A stretch of 64,000 nucleotides of DNA from UBA7672 sp963784415 (GCA_963784415.1 CAWARK010000006.1:248001-312000); one strand, 5' to 3'. Positions 9,291 to 18,406 are shown, counted from the first letter of the stretch. Made by a program: numbers and translations. The notes: generated by a model from the letters alone, not told the origin.

Positions 9291-9405
9291 TCCAAGCCAT
9301 AGTTGCCGATATTCGCATCATCGCGGAAAGACTCTGCAGCAACTCGCGCCACCGCAGCATGGCCCATAGCGCCTGTTCGGCACGCAATAACAGTCGGTAG
9401 ACTCC

Positions 9406-9732
9406 TCAGTTTGGAGCCTTCGTCATCATGCTCGAATGCATTTTCATCATCGACGTGCAGCGTTCGTCTTTCACCATATCGGCATGCGGCATTTTGTGAC
9501 ACGCCATCATGGCCGTCATGTCCGCCTCTGACATCTTCATGCTGCTCATTATGCTGGTGCAGCCAGAGCTCTTCATCATGTCGTCGTGCGACATGGACAT
9601 GCACGACTGCATCATCATGTGATCCGCGTCGGCCATCTTCATGGCGGCCTGCGGCGCTAGCGCTTGCGCGCAGCCAGCAACAGCAAAGGCAATCGCGGCG
9701 ATTGCGAACGCCGCACGTTTCGACGAAATCAT
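9406..9732 (-). CDS. Small Met/His/Cys-rich lipoprotein, putative metal binder
   Basis: A 108-residue protein with a signal peptide ending in the lipobox-like VAGC, so it is predicted to be a lipoprotein. About a quarter of the mature residues are Met (22 of roughly 88 by my count), mixed with spaced Cys and His (HMMMQSC, SHDDMM, MACHKMPHADM, MKMHSSMM). This composition resembles periplasmic Cu(I)/Ag(I)-binding proteins, but I recognise no named family. The start at 9732 has AGGGAGA 6 bases upstream; an earlier in-frame codon at 9753 lacks support. It is convergent with the MBL gene and divergent from the OsmC gene. A metal-buffering role is inferred from composition only. Confidence 0.65.
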   Translation of the reverse strand: MISSKRAAFAIAAIAFAVAGCAQALAPQAAMKMADADHMMMQSCMSMSHDDMMKSSGCTSIMSSMKMSEADMTAMMACHKMPHADMVKDERCTSMMKMHSSMMTKAPN

Positions 9733-9978
9733 GGCTATTCTCCCTGAGGCCAACTAGTGCGCGATTGCAGACGCCTGAATTGAGGCACATCGTAGCGCGC
9801 GAGCTCGATCCCACTTTGGGCTGGCTGCAGCGTACTATGCGCGACAAGCGCTGGACGGGATCTTGTGCTGGATCGAACGGAAGTTCTTTGACGCTGCGCA
9901 ATCGGGAATGTGGCGTTAGGCGCAAGCATGGCGCATGATCGATTCTTATGCTGGCGGTCTCACATTCTGGAGGTTCTG

Positions 9979-10404
9979 ATGACCACTCCGCTTGAGTATC
10001 GCGTTGCCGCTCATCGCATCGATGCGCACGGCAGTCTGGCCAACACGAAACAGGCTGAGATTGTTCTCGATACTGACACAGCTGGACGTCCGGACGCCTT
10101 TAATCCAGCAGAGCTTCTGCTGGCCGCCATCGCTGCCTGCATGATCAAAGGCATCGAGCGCGTGACCCCCATGCTCAAGTTTTCGCTGAAGGGCGTCGAG
10201 GTCAACCTGCACGCGGTGAGGCGCGACAATCCCCCGGGATTCGATCGCATCGACTACGAGTTGATCGTCGATACGGACGAGACAGACCACCGTCTTGAGC
10301 TTCTGCACACCAACGTCCGCAAGTTTGGCACGGTCTCCAATACGATTGCAGCAGCGACCCGTCTCGAAGGCGTCATTCGGCGCAAGGGAACAGCAGCAAT
10401 TTGA
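9979..10404 (+). CDS. OsmC-family protein
   Basis: A 141-residue OsmC/Ohr-fold protein. The family reduces organic or lipid hydroperoxides with paired cysteines. Here FNPAELLLAAIAACMIKGIERV places one candidate peroxidatic Cys at residue 54, but I see no second conserved Cys. It may belong to a single-Cys OsmC subgroup (YhfA-like) with a different chemistry. The ATG at 9979 has GGAGG 5 bases upstream; the earlier in-frame start at 9910 is unsupported. The stop overlaps the TTG start of the next gene, so the two are probably co-translated. Confidence 0.88.
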   Translation: MTTPLEYRVAAHRIDAHGSLANTKQAEIVLDTDTAGRPDAFNPAELLLAAIAACMIKGIERVTPMLKFSLKGVEVNLHAVRRDNPPGFDRIDYELIVDTDETDHRLELLHTNVRKFGTVSNTIAAATRLEGVIRRKGTAAI

Positions 10405-11723
10405 CCGACACAGTCCCGCCCATTCCCTGCCAATCCAGCGACTGCTTGCCGGGAGAGCCTGCCGTTCGCGTGCGAGAACTTGCGGCTGAGTTCAATCGTA
10501 GCTGCTTCTGCATCACGCTCGATCGCGAAGCGATGGCCAATGCGATGCAGGCAGTCGCCGTCGTTCCCGATTTCTACGCTACGCATATCGTGAGCCGGCC
10601 CCATCTGTTCGCGAATGTGCCGGTGTTCCTGCCCGAAGCGGACCGGGACGCGATGCTGGCCATCGTGCATGCAATCGAGGCAACTGCCCGCCTTCCCGCT
10701 TACGTGGATGCGGTCTTGAAGTGGGCTCCTGATATTGCGCGGCGCGATTTTGGCCCCGCCGGCGCGTTCATGGGATACGATTTCCATCTCGGTTCAGACG
10801 CGCCTCGCCTCATCGAAATCAACACGAACGCCGGCGGCGCCTTCTTGAATGCCTTCAGCGCTCGCGCGCAGCTGGCCTGCTGCGACATGGTCGAGCCGCT
10901 GAAGAAGGGTATGACTGTGGGCGGGTTCGATGAGGCCGTCATCGCGATGCTTGAAAGCGAGTGGCAGCTTCAGCGTCACACAGGACGTCCAAAGACCGTC
11001 GCGATCATCGATGACGCGCCCGCGGAACAGTATCTCTATCCGGAATTCCTGTTGGCCCGGCAGCTGCTGGAATCCCATGGAATAACGACGATCATCACCG
11101 ACCCAGCGGACCTTGCCTACGTCGGTGGAGAGCTTCGCGCCGACGAAACCGTCGTCGATCTGGTGTACAACCGCCTGGTTGACTTCGCACTCTCCGAGGA
11201 TCGCCACCGGGCCCTGCGCGATGCCTATCTTGATGATGCCGTGGTCGTGACGCCCAACCCGCACACGCACGCCATGTTCGCCGACAAGCGAAACCTGGTG
11301 CTGCTATCGGATCTGGACCAGTTGCGCGGCTGGGCTGTTGCACCTGAAGTCATCGAGACGCTGGCGTCGATCCCCAAGGCGATACGCGTCACACATGACA
11401 ACGCCGAGCGACTTTGGGCTGAGCGCAAACAGCTGTTCTTCAAGCCAGTGGCCGGTCACGGCGGCAAGGCGGTCTATCGCGGCGACAAGCTGACGAAATC
11501 GGTCTGGTCCGAAATCCTTGGATCTGAGTACATCGCCCAGGACATTGCGCCGCCGAGCGAGCGCCTCGTGAAAATCGGCGATGCAGCAGTCTCGAGAAAG
11601 ATAGACGTTCGCCTCTATACCTATCAGGGGCGAATGCTTCTCGCGGCCGCACGCCTCTACCAGGGCCAGACAACAAACTTCCGTACCGAGGGCGGCGGTT
11701 TCGCTCCGGTGAACTTTCTTTGA
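10401..11723 (+). CDS. Uncharacterised protein with ATP-grasp-like features
   Basis: A 440-residue protein I cannot name. The central and C-terminal parts look like an ATP-grasp ligase: IEINTNAGGAFLNAF resembles the metal/phosphate segment of glutathione synthetase-like enzymes, and FFKPVAGHGGKAVYRGDKL resembles the lysine plus glycine-rich loop that closes over ATP. If this alignment is right, the order is unusual (acidic INTN segment before the Lys loop), hinting at a permuted fold. An N-terminal Cys-containing stretch (PCQSSDCLPG) precedes it. The start is a TTG overlapping the OsmC stop (TTGA). Partnership with OsmC suggests thiol or peroxide-related ligation, but that is inference. Confidence 0.6.
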   Translation: MTDTVPPIPCQSSDCLPGEPAVRVRELAAEFNRSCFCITLDREAMANAMQAVAVVPDFYATHIVSRPHLFANVPVFLPEADRDAMLAIVHAIEATARLPAYVDAVLKWAPDIARRDFGPAGAFMGYDFHLGSDAPRLIEINTNAGGAFLNAFSARAQLACCDMVEPLKKGMTVGGFDEAVIAMLESEWQLQRHTGRPKTVAIIDDAPAEQYLYPEFLLARQLLESHGITTIITDPADLAYVGGELRADETVVDLVYNRLVDFALSEDRHRALRDAYLDDAVVVTPNPHTHAMFADKRNLVLLSDLDQLRGWAVAPEVIETLASIPKAIRVTHDNAERLWAERKQLFFKPVAGHGGKAVYRGDKLTKSVWSEILGSEYIAQDIAPPSERLVKIGDAAVSRKIDVRLYTYQGRMLLAAARLYQGQTTNFRTEGGGFAPVNFL

Positions 11724-12056
11724 AGGGGAGGGGCGCCCGAGGTCCGCTGTCGACGTTGGAGATTCTCATCGACGTAAACAACATCGTAACTTGCCCAAAA
11801 CGGTACCGGCGCTGATGCGCGTCATTTACCTTCCGACGAGACCAATCACCCCAACATTCGGCGATCAGCCGTTAGCCCCGCAACAAAATCGCCCCATGTT
11901 TAAAATTGTGCTCGACGACTCGTTCGGGCTGTCTCGCGCGCACAAAGGCTGTTGAGCCATGCGCATACTATGCTGACGGCCATAGCTGCTGCCGCTGCAT
12001 TCTCGCAGCCGCATGAACACACACAGATGCATCACACAGTTGCTCGCCGTTGGCTA
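11724..12056. other. Intergenic gap, no gene supported
   Basis: This 333-bp convergent gap separates the ATP-grasp-like gene from the RND permease. I see no tRNA, terminator hairpin with a T-run, or credible ORF. A His-rich 37-codon frame from a TTG at 11952 runs into the permease end but has no ribosome site. Confidence 0.5.
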
Positions 12057-15000
12057 TTATCCTGACAGCCCTGTTGGTTGGCTTTTGGGTGCGGACGGCG
12101 TCGAGATAGGCCGGCCATCATCCCTGGTGGCGATATAGATAGCCGGGATCACAAGCACTGTCAGAAGCGTCGACGACGCAAGGCCGAACAGCAACGAGAT
12201 AGCGAGCCCCTGGAAAATGGGATCGCTGAGGATCACGGCCGCGCCGATCATCGCAGCAACAGCAGTCAGCAGGATCGGCTTGAACCGTATCGCACCCGCT
12301 TCAAGCAACACGTCGCGTAGTGGTCTGTCCGTATCCTTCGAGTGCCGAATGAAGTCGACCAGCAGGATCGAGTTTCGGACGATGATCCCAGCCAGCGCGA
12401 TGAATCCGATCATCGACGTGGCGGTAAAGGGAGCGTTGAACAGAACATGTCCGATCACGATGCCGATCAAGGTGAGCGGGATAGGCGTCAGGATCACCAA
12501 GGGTAGGCGGAACGACTTGAACTGCGCAACGACGAGAATGTAGATGCCGAAGATCGCAACCGCGAACGCCGCGCCCATGTCGCGGAATGTGACGTAGGTG
12601 ATTTCCCATTCGCCATCCCATAGGAGCGTCGGCTTGGACTCGTTGTCGGGTTGGCCGTAAAAACTGATCGCGGGCTTGGGCAGAGCGCCCCAGTCGTGAG
12701 CCTCGATGGCCGCCTGCACGTCAAGCATGCCATAGATTGGCGCCTCATAGGCGCCCGCCAGATCGGCCATGACCATCTCAGCGGCCCGACCATCACGCCG
12801 GAAAATTGGATAGCTGCCGAGCTCGTCTCGCGCTTGAACAAGTTCGCCCATTTCGATGAGGCGCGACCCGTCTGCCGCCTGCGCGACTGGCATCGCAGCC
12901 AGACTCTTCGACCAGGTGCGCGCTGACTGGGGCAAGCGGACAGCTATGCCGATGGGATTGCGGCCTTCGCCGCGATGGGAATAGCCGATCGCCTGACCAT
13001 TGAGCGTGACGGCGATGGACTGCATGACATCGCCTTCGGCAACACCAAAGAAATCCATCTGTGAACGGTCTGGCGTCAAACGAAGACGCGGACGCTGCTG
13101 GCCGAAGCTATCGTCGGTATCTACGATGTAGGTCACGCTGTTGAAGATCTTCCGGACCTCGGTTGCAACAGCCCTCCGTGTGACGGCATCGGGCCCGTAG
13201 ATCTCAGCCAACAGGGTAGCAAGCACTGGCGGTCCCGGCGGGACTTCCACAACCTTGACGGACGTTCCCTCCGGCAACTCAAGAGCCTTGAGACGCTGGC
13301 GCATGTCCAGGGCAACCTCATGGCTCGATCTGCTGCGTTTGTCCTTCGGCGCGAGCGTGACCTGGAGGTCGCCCATCTCCGGCTTGTTGCGTAGGTAGTA
13401 GTGACGAACGAGGCCGTTGAAATTGAAGGGAGATGCCGTTCCAGCGTAGGCGTCGGAGGCGAGTACTTCCGGCATACTGCTAACGATGCCGGCGGCATCG
13501 ATCAGCACGCGCTCAGTCGCCTCCATCGTTGCACCTTCCGGGAGGTCGACGACGACCTGAAGCTCGGACTTGTTGTCGAACGGCAGAAGTTTCACGCGTA
13601 CTGTCTTGGTCGCGAACAGAGCGCAAGCGGCAATCGTCACCACACCGACGACAATCAGGAAGATCACTGACGCCTTGCGGGATGCAATGATCGGCGTCGC
13701 AACCTTGCGGTAAAGGCGGCCGAGTTTGCCGCCATCAGTGTCATGCCCACCGTGCCCTTCCCCACCATGCGCTAGTGTCTTGCGGGCGAAGCGGACCATG
13801 AGCCAAGGCGCCAGAACCATCGCGACGAAGAACGAGAACAGCATGGCTGCTGAAGCGTTTGCCGGGATTGGCGCCATATATGGCCCCATGAGGCCTGACA
13901 CGAACATCATGGGCAGCAGTGCTGCGACGACCGTCAGGGTTGCCACGATCGTGGGATTTCCGACTTCGGCCACGGCTTCGATTGCCGCCTGGTAGCGCGA
14001 GCGGCCATCCTTCATCGCCCAGTGACGCGCGATGTTCTCAATCACGACGATCGCGTCATCGACCAGGATGCCAATCGAGAATATGATGGCAAACAGGCTG
14101 ACCCGGTTGATCGTGTAGCCCATCAGATTGGATGCAAACAGCGTCAGCAGGATTGTGGTCGGGATCACGAAGGCAGTAACGAGCGCCTCTCGCACGCCAA
14201 TCGCGAACGCAATCAGGATGACGATGCTTATCGTGGCCAGCGCAAGGTGGAACAGAAGCTCGTTGGCCTTCTCGTTCGCTGTCTCTCCATAGTTGCGCGA
14301 AATGTTTGCCGAGACGCCCTCTGGAATCAGCTTGCCTTCCAGTTGGTGGAGGCGCTGCTCGATTGCCTGGGAAACCACAACTGCATTTGCCCCGTCGCGT
14401 TTGGCGATGGCGAGGCTTACGGCCGGAGCCATTCGCACAGCATCGGCTTCGTGGCTGAAGCGCCAGGCTCGGGCCTGATCTTCACGCGCGCCCAGGGAAA
14501 TGTCCGCCACGTCCCGGAGATAGACGGTGCGTCCGTCGGCGGCGCGGATCGAGAGAAGCTCAAGCTCCGAAACCGTATCAAGCGTGCTGCCAACCGCGAC
14601 GGACTGAACCTTGTCCACACTCCGCAGGTCGCCTGCCGGGAACGAGGCGTTGGCGCTGCTGACAGTATCGATCACTGATTTCAGCGGGACGCCGTATAGG
14701 GCCATACGGCCCGGATCTGGCGATATCCGGATCTCCTGCGGGCGGCCGCCCACGATGAAGGTGAGACCAACGTCCTGGACCTTGGCCAGCTCGGTTTGCA
14801 GTTCTTCTGCGACCAGATAAAGAGCTTGATCATTCCAGCGATCCGCGGCGGCCGCTTCGGGAGCGAGCGTAATCACGACGATCGGTACATCGCTGATGCC
14901 GCGCCCTACGATCAGCGGCTCTGGAATTCCGGTGGGGATCTTGTCGTAGTTGGCGCTGATGCGCTCGTGGATGCGCAGGATTGCATCGTCGCGATCGGTA

Positions 15001-15308
15001 CCCACCTTGAAACGGGCCGTGACGAGGACGCCGTCATCCTGTGTCTGGCTATAGACATGCTCGACGCCGTCGATGGCCTTGACGATGGTCTCGAGCGGCT
15101 TGGTGATCAGTTCAGCGGCATCGGGCGCCTTGAGGCCATCGGCGCGGACGGCGATGTCCACCATCGGCACGCTGATTTGCGGCTCTTCCTCGCGCGGGAT
15201 CGTGAAGAGGGCCAGCAGGCCAAGCGCAATCGCTGTGAGCAGGAAGAGAGGCGTCAGCGGCGAGCGGATGGTCGCTTCGGTCAGCTTGCCCGAAATGCCG
15301 AGTTTCAC
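12057..15308 (-). CDS. RND efflux transporter permease (AcrB/HAE1-like)
   Basis: A 1083-residue inner-membrane proton-driven pump of the resistance-nodulation-division superfamily. It has the expected length, an N-terminal TM helix followed by IPREEEPQISVPMVDI, two large periplasmic loops, and the TM4 proton-relay motif GILVDDAIVVIEN with the paired Asp. A His-rich loop before TM7 (HGGEGHGGHD) is notable. The IPREEEP signature groups it with uncharacterised HAE-1-like pumps rather than CzcA heavy-metal pumps, although the His-rich linker leaves metals possible. Its start overlaps the adaptor gene's stop by ATGA. No outer-membrane channel gene is nearby, so it would need a shared TolC. Confidence 0.94.
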   Translation of the reverse strand: MKLGISGKLTEATIRSPLTPLFLLTAIALGLLALFTIPREEEPQISVPMVDIAVRADGLKAPDAAELITKPLETIVKAIDGVEHVYSQTQDDGVLVTARFKVGTDRDDAILRIHERISANYDKIPTGIPEPLIVGRGISDVPIVVITLAPEAAAADRWNDQALYLVAEELQTELAKVQDVGLTFIVGGRPQEIRISPDPGRMALYGVPLKSVIDTVSSANASFPAGDLRSVDKVQSVAVGSTLDTVSELELLSIRAADGRTVYLRDVADISLGAREDQARAWRFSHEADAVRMAPAVSLAIAKRDGANAVVVSQAIEQRLHQLEGKLIPEGVSANISRNYGETANEKANELLFHLALATISIVILIAFAIGVREALVTAFVIPTTILLTLFASNLMGYTINRVSLFAIIFSIGILVDDAIVVIENIARHWAMKDGRSRYQAAIEAVAEVGNPTIVATLTVVAALLPMMFVSGLMGPYMAPIPANASAAMLFSFFVAMVLAPWLMVRFARKTLAHGGEGHGGHDTDGGKLGRLYRKVATPIIASRKASVIFLIVVGVVTIAACALFATKTVRVKLLPFDNKSELQVVVDLPEGATMEATERVLIDAAGIVSSMPEVLASDAYAGTASPFNFNGLVRHYYLRNKPEMGDLQVTLAPKDKRSRSSHEVALDMRQRLKALELPEGTSVKVVEVPPGPPVLATLLAEIYGPDAVTRRAVATEVRKIFNSVTYIVDTDDSFGQQRPRLRLTPDRSQMDFFGVAEGDVMQSIAVTLNGQAIGYSHRGEGRNPIGIAVRLPQSARTWSKSLAAMPVAQAADGSRLIEMGELVQARDELGSYPIFRRDGRAAEMVMADLAGAYEAPIYGMLDVQAAIEAHDWGALPKPAISFYGQPDNESKPTLLWDGEWEITYVTFRDMGAAFAVAIFGIYILVVAQFKSFRLPLVILTPIPLTLIGIVIGHVLFNAPFTATSMIGFIALAGIIVRNSILLVDFIRHSKDTDRPLRDVLLEAGAIRFKPILLTAVAAMIGAAVILSDPIFQGLAISLLFGLASSTLLTVLVIPAIYIATRDDGRPISTPSAPKSQPTGLSG

Positions 15309-16348
15309 GACGCGCGCTCCACCGGCAGGATGACGTCGCCAGCTCGCAGACCCGACAGGATCTCGACGCCATCGGGCATGTCCTCAAGCGGAACGCGCGA
15401 TCCGCGCTGCACCGGGGCTTCGATCGTGGCGCCGCCCTTTCGGCTGAGCCGCACATAGTCGGCTCCGTAGCGCGTATCGATGTAGGTATCGGGAACAACG
15501 ATCGCCAGGCGTTCGCCCGCCGGCGCCATCACGCGCACGCGACCACCAATAAGCTGACGGTCAATGCCGGACGCGTCGATATCCGCCATGACGCGACCCG
15601 ATGTCACCGCAGGATAAACCTGACGGATCGTGGCCAGCCGCGGCTCTTCACTGTCGTCGCTCAGGAACCGGATGGACTGCCCCTGCTTCAGGTTAGCAGC
15701 CTCAGACTCGGGCAATTCGATCCGGAGAACGGGAGCGCCCGTCGTGATCAGAACGACGACCTCCCCCGGCATGATGACGGCGCCACGCGGAGCCGGAATG
15801 CGGGTCACTTCGCCTGCGGACGGGGCGACGACCTGCCCCTGGCTATTCAGCGCACGGGCGGCGCCGGCCTGCGCGCGCGCAGATTGCGTCTGCGCTTCCG
15901 CTCCCTTGGCAGCCGACCTTGCCTGATCAATTGCGGCCTTGGAGATGGCGCCGCTGGTGAAGAGCCGCTCGGCGCGCTGCAGGTCCTGCTGGGCTTGCTG
16001 GCTAGCCGCCTCGGCGGCTCTTACAGAAGCAGCAGCGGCGTCCGCCTCCAGCGAAATGCGATCGTCCCCGATCACAGCGACAACCTGCCCCGCTCGTACC
16101 TTGTCGCCTTCCTTTACCAGGATCTGTGTGATGCGACCGCCAATCCGGGCGCGGGCGTCGCCAACGTCACGATTGGTCAGAATGGCGGAGACCATTCGAA
16201 AATCTGGCACGGTGCGCTCAGTCACGGTCAGTGCGGCCGATGCAGCGCCCTGCTCTGCGCCAGGCGCCTGCGTCGACGCCCCGCCACAGCCAGCGGCGAG
16301 CAGCGTGGTCGCCAATACCAAACTTCCAAACAGGTAGCGCATGCCCAT
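15305..16348 (-). CDS. RND efflux periplasmic adaptor subunit (membrane fusion protein)
   Basis: A 347-residue adaptor that bridges the RND permease to an outer-membrane channel. A lipoprotein signal LATTLLAAGCGG is followed by a barrel/lipoyl first half (ARIGGRITQILVKEGDKVRAGQVVAVI), an alpha-hairpin rich in Ala/Gln (residues about 85-165), the lipoyl second half (VVAPSAGEVTRIPAPRGAVI) and a C-terminal beta-barrel/proximal domain. It precedes and overlaps the permease gene. It starts 13 bp downstream of the rhodanese gene on the same strand, so efflux may be co-transcribed with the sulfide genes led by the BigR-like regulator. Confidence 0.93.
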   Translation of the reverse strand: MGMRYLFGSLVLATTLLAAGCGGASTQAPGAEQGAASAALTVTERTVPDFRMVSAILTNRDVGDARARIGGRITQILVKEGDKVRAGQVVAVIGDDRISLEADAAAASVRAAEAASQQAQQDLQRAERLFTSGAISKAAIDQARSAAKGAEAQTQSARAQAGAARALNSQGQVVAPSAGEVTRIPAPRGAVIMPGEVVVLITTGAPVLRIELPESEAANLKQGQSIRFLSDDSEEPRLATIRQVYPAVTSGRVMADIDASGIDRQLIGGRVRVMAPAGERLAIVVPDTYIDTRYGADYVRLSRKGGATIEAPVQRGSRVPLEDMPDGVEILSGLRAGDVILPVERAS

Positions 16349-16360
16349 CCCTTCTGTTCT

Positions 16361-16724
16361 CTAGAAGCGGTCGCGAACGGCGCCGGTCGATGGATCGGTC
16401 GAGACAACCGGAAGGCCGGCCGCCTTCCAGGCCATGAGACCACCACCCATGTGGCTGCGGACCAGGACCCCCGCCGAGGCAGCTTTCTGGAAGGCCATCT
16501 CGGAGCGCTTTCCAGAGCCGCACTGCAGCACGACCTGCTTGCCCTACCGCGTCGGGAAGAGCGGCAGGATCAAAGGTCGAGAGCGGGAACAGCATCGCAC
16601 CGTGAATGCGCTCGGCCGCGTATTCCGACGGCTCGCGCACATCGATCAGGACAATCTCGCCCCGCGCCATGGCATCATGGACCTGCTGCGGCGTTTCTGT
16701 CGGTACGGTAGGTGACTTGAACAT
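16361..16724 (-). pseudogene. Rhodanese-like sulfurtransferase, frameshifted
   Basis: A single-domain rhodanese of about 120 residues. The frame MFKSPTVPTETPQQVHDAM..LIDVREPSEYAAERIHGA runs to ALPDAVG, then shifts. Removing one base from the CCC run at 16542-16544 (GGG on the coding strand) restores GKQVVLQCGSGKRSEMAF, which contains the active-site Cys loop CGSGKR, and the domain then ends normally at DRF and TAG. The start at 16724 has GAGGA upstream. It lies between the ArsR repressor and the efflux adaptor and fits persulfide handling with the SQR. The single extra base matches many others in this window, so the gene may be intact in the organism. Confidence 0.8.
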
Positions 16725-16734
16725 CGACAATTCC

Positions 16735-17061
16735 TCAACTTGCTTGAAGGCCTTTGGCGGGGATCGCGCAGAAATGGGTCGCCAGCGTCTCCGCGATTGC
16801 CCGCGCAACACCGCTGCTCAGACGGTAACGCATAGTCTGGCCCGCGCGCTTCGCCTCGACGACACGCTGACGCCGCAGGATTGCCAGATGCTGCGACACC
16901 AGTGTCTGTTGCAGATCAAGGTCGGCTGCGAGACCGCCAACAGATTGATCTCCCTCAATCAGCCGGCACACGATCATGAGACGATGCGGACTTGCCAGCG
17001 TCCTCAGGAGATCGCTGGCGTCCGACGCCCGTTCTGCCATGTCTGCAGCTTTTATTTGCAT
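16735..17061 (-). CDS. ArsR-family repressor, BigR/SqrR-like persulfide sensor
   Basis: A 108-residue winged-helix repressor. The HTH region is LVSQHLAILRRQRVVEAKRAG followed by a wing with MRYRL. Two cysteines, C32 (LMIVCRLIEGDQSVGGL) and C98 near the C-terminus, sit where SqrR (C41/C107) and BigR form a di- or tetrasulfide upon exposure to persulfide. No ArsR metal-box CVC motif is present. The start could be 17061 or 17040; neither has a clear ribosome site. It is divergent from the SQR gene, with a perfect palindrome in the shared promoter region, and is upstream of the rhodanese on its own strand. Autoregulation and sulfide-inducible control of the SQR are the natural inference. Confidence 0.88.
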   Translation of the reverse strand: MQIKAADMAERASDASDLLRTLASPHRLMIVCRLIEGDQSVGGLAADLDLQQTLVSQHLAILRRQRVVEAKRAGQTMRYRLSSGVARAIAETLATHFCAIPAKGLQAS

Positions 17062-17063
17062 AC

Positions 17064-17092
17064 TTGCGCATATGCGTGTGTACGCATATATT
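17064..17092 (+). promoter_or_regulatory. SQR promoter with embedded ArsR/BigR operator
   Basis: A -35 element TTGCGC (17064-17069) and a -10 element TATATT (17087-17092) are separated by exactly 17 bp. Between and overlapping them is the perfect inverted repeat ATATGCGT-GTGT-ACGCATAT (17070-17089), plus an overlapping palindrome CGCATATGCG (17067-17076). A bound repressor dimer would block polymerase. It lies between the divergent ArsR and SQR genes. Confidence 0.75.
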
Positions 17093-17130
17093 GTCAATAC
17101 CGGTTGACGCGAAACCCGGGAGGAACATCC

Positions 17131-18402
17131 ATGGCACACATCGTCGTACTCGGCGCAGGACTTGGTGGCGCGATCGCAGCCTATGAAGTGCGCGAGAAAC
17201 TCCGCAAGGAAGACGAAATCACGGTCGTTTCAAAAGGCGCGATCTACCAGTTCGTTCCGTCGAACCCGTGGGTTGCCGTCAACTGGCGCAAGCGGAAAGA
17301 CATCGAAGTCGATCTCCGTCCCGTCATGAAGAAAAAGGGCATCAACTTCGTATCCATCGGCGCATCCCGCGTCGTTCCTGCGGAGAACCGGCTGGAACTC
17401 GAGGACGGACAATCCATCACTTACGACTATCTGATCATCGCAACCGGGCCCGATCTGGCCTTTGACGAAATTCCCGGGCTTGGACCCCAGGGCTTCACGC
17501 AGTCGATCTGCCAGGTCGAGCACGCCGAGAAAACCGCGGCGGCCTTCGAGGCATTCTGCAAGAACCCGGGGCCGATTGTGGTCGGCGCCGTCCAGGGCGC
17601 GTCGTGCTTCGGCCCCGCCTACGAGTTCGCGATGATCCTCGATACCGAGCTCCGCAAGCGCAAGATCCGCGACAAGGTTCCGATGACCTTCGTGACCTCC
17701 GAGCCCTACATCGGACACCTCGGCCTCGACGGCGTCGGCGACACAAAAGGCCTGCTCGAAAGCGAGATGCGCAACCGTCACATGAAGTGGATCACAAACG
17801 CGCGCGTCACCAGCGTCGAAGCAGGGATGATGCACGTGGAAGAAGTCGGCGAGGATGGGGCGGTCAAGACGACCCATGCCCTGCCCTTCGCCTTCTCCAT
17901 GATGTTGCCCGCCTTCCGGGGCGTGTCGGCCATTCGTGGCGTTGAAAACCTCGTGAACCCGCGCGGCTTCGTCCTGATCGACAAGCACCAGCGTAACCCG
18001 ACCTACCAGAACATCTTCAGTATTGGCGTCACTGTCGCGATCCCGCCCATGGGCAAGACGCCGGTTCCGGTCGGCGTCCCGAAGACAGGGTTCATGATCG
18101 AATCCATGGTGACAGCTACGGCCCACAACATCGGAGCCCTGCTGCGCGGCGAGCCAGCGGATGCTGAAGCAACATGGAACGCGGTCTGCCTCGCCGACTT
18201 TGGTGATGGCGGCGTTGTCTTTGTGGCCCAACCGCAGATCCCGCCGCGCAATGTGAACTGGTCTGCCAAAGGCGGCTGGGTCCACATGGCGAAGGCGGGC
18301 TTCGAATCCTACTTCATTGGCAAGATCAGGAAGGGTGAGAGCGAGCCGTTCTACGAAAAGCTCGTGATGGACACCCTTGGGATCCACAAGCTGAAGGGAT
18401 GA
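17131..18402 (+). CDS. sqr: Sulfide:quinone oxidoreductase, type I
   Basis: A 423-residue FAD enzyme at the cytoplasmic membrane that oxidises H2S to persulfide/sulfane sulfur and reduces quinone. The FAD motif VVLGAGLGGAIAAYEV is at the N-terminus, the second dinucleotide segment is around 150-165, and the conserved redox cysteines fall at C127, C159 (GAVQGASCFGP) and C353 (NAVCLADFGDGG). These positions match the three essential cysteines of Rhodobacter capsulatus SQR, unlike flavocytochrome c. The start at 17131 follows GGGAGG; a long in-frame upstream extension is non-coding. Rhodanese, thioredoxin, YgaP-like protein and two persulfide-type repressors flank it, forming a complete sulfide-detoxification locus. 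Confidence 0.93.
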   Translation: MAHIVVLGAGLGGAIAAYEVREKLRKEDEITVVSKGAIYQFVPSNPWVAVNWRKRKDIEVDLRPVMKKKGINFVSIGASRVVPAENRLELEDGQSITYDYLIIATGPDLAFDEIPGLGPQGFTQSICQVEHAEKTAAAFEAFCKNPGPIVVGAVQGASCFGPAYEFAMILDTELRKRKIRDKVPMTFVTSEPYIGHLGLDGVGDTKGLLESEMRNRHMKWITNARVTSVEAGMMHVEEVGEDGAVKTTHALPFAFSMMLPAFRGVSAIRGVENLVNPRGFVLIDKHQRNPTYQNIFSIGVTVAIPPMGKTPVPVGVPKTGFMIESMVTATAHNIGALLRGEPADAEATWNAVCLADFGDGGVVFVAQPQIPPRNVNWSAKGGWVHMAKAGFESYFIGKIRKGESEPFYEKLVMDTLGIHKLKG

Positions 18403-18406
18403 ACCA

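Noticed and set aside
9303..9938. 211-codon plus-strand ORF opposite the Met-rich lipoprotein
   Set aside because: Ser/Arg/Cys-rich composition without motifs; the minus strand has a signal peptide, lipobox and ribosome site.
11952..12064. Small His-rich frame before the RND gene end
   Set aside because: Starts at TTG without a ribosome site and overlaps the permease stop; too short to support.
16606..17130. N-terminal extension of the SQR frame
   Set aside because: Runs antisense through the ArsR and rhodanese genes; the FAD motif starts right after the ATG at 17131.
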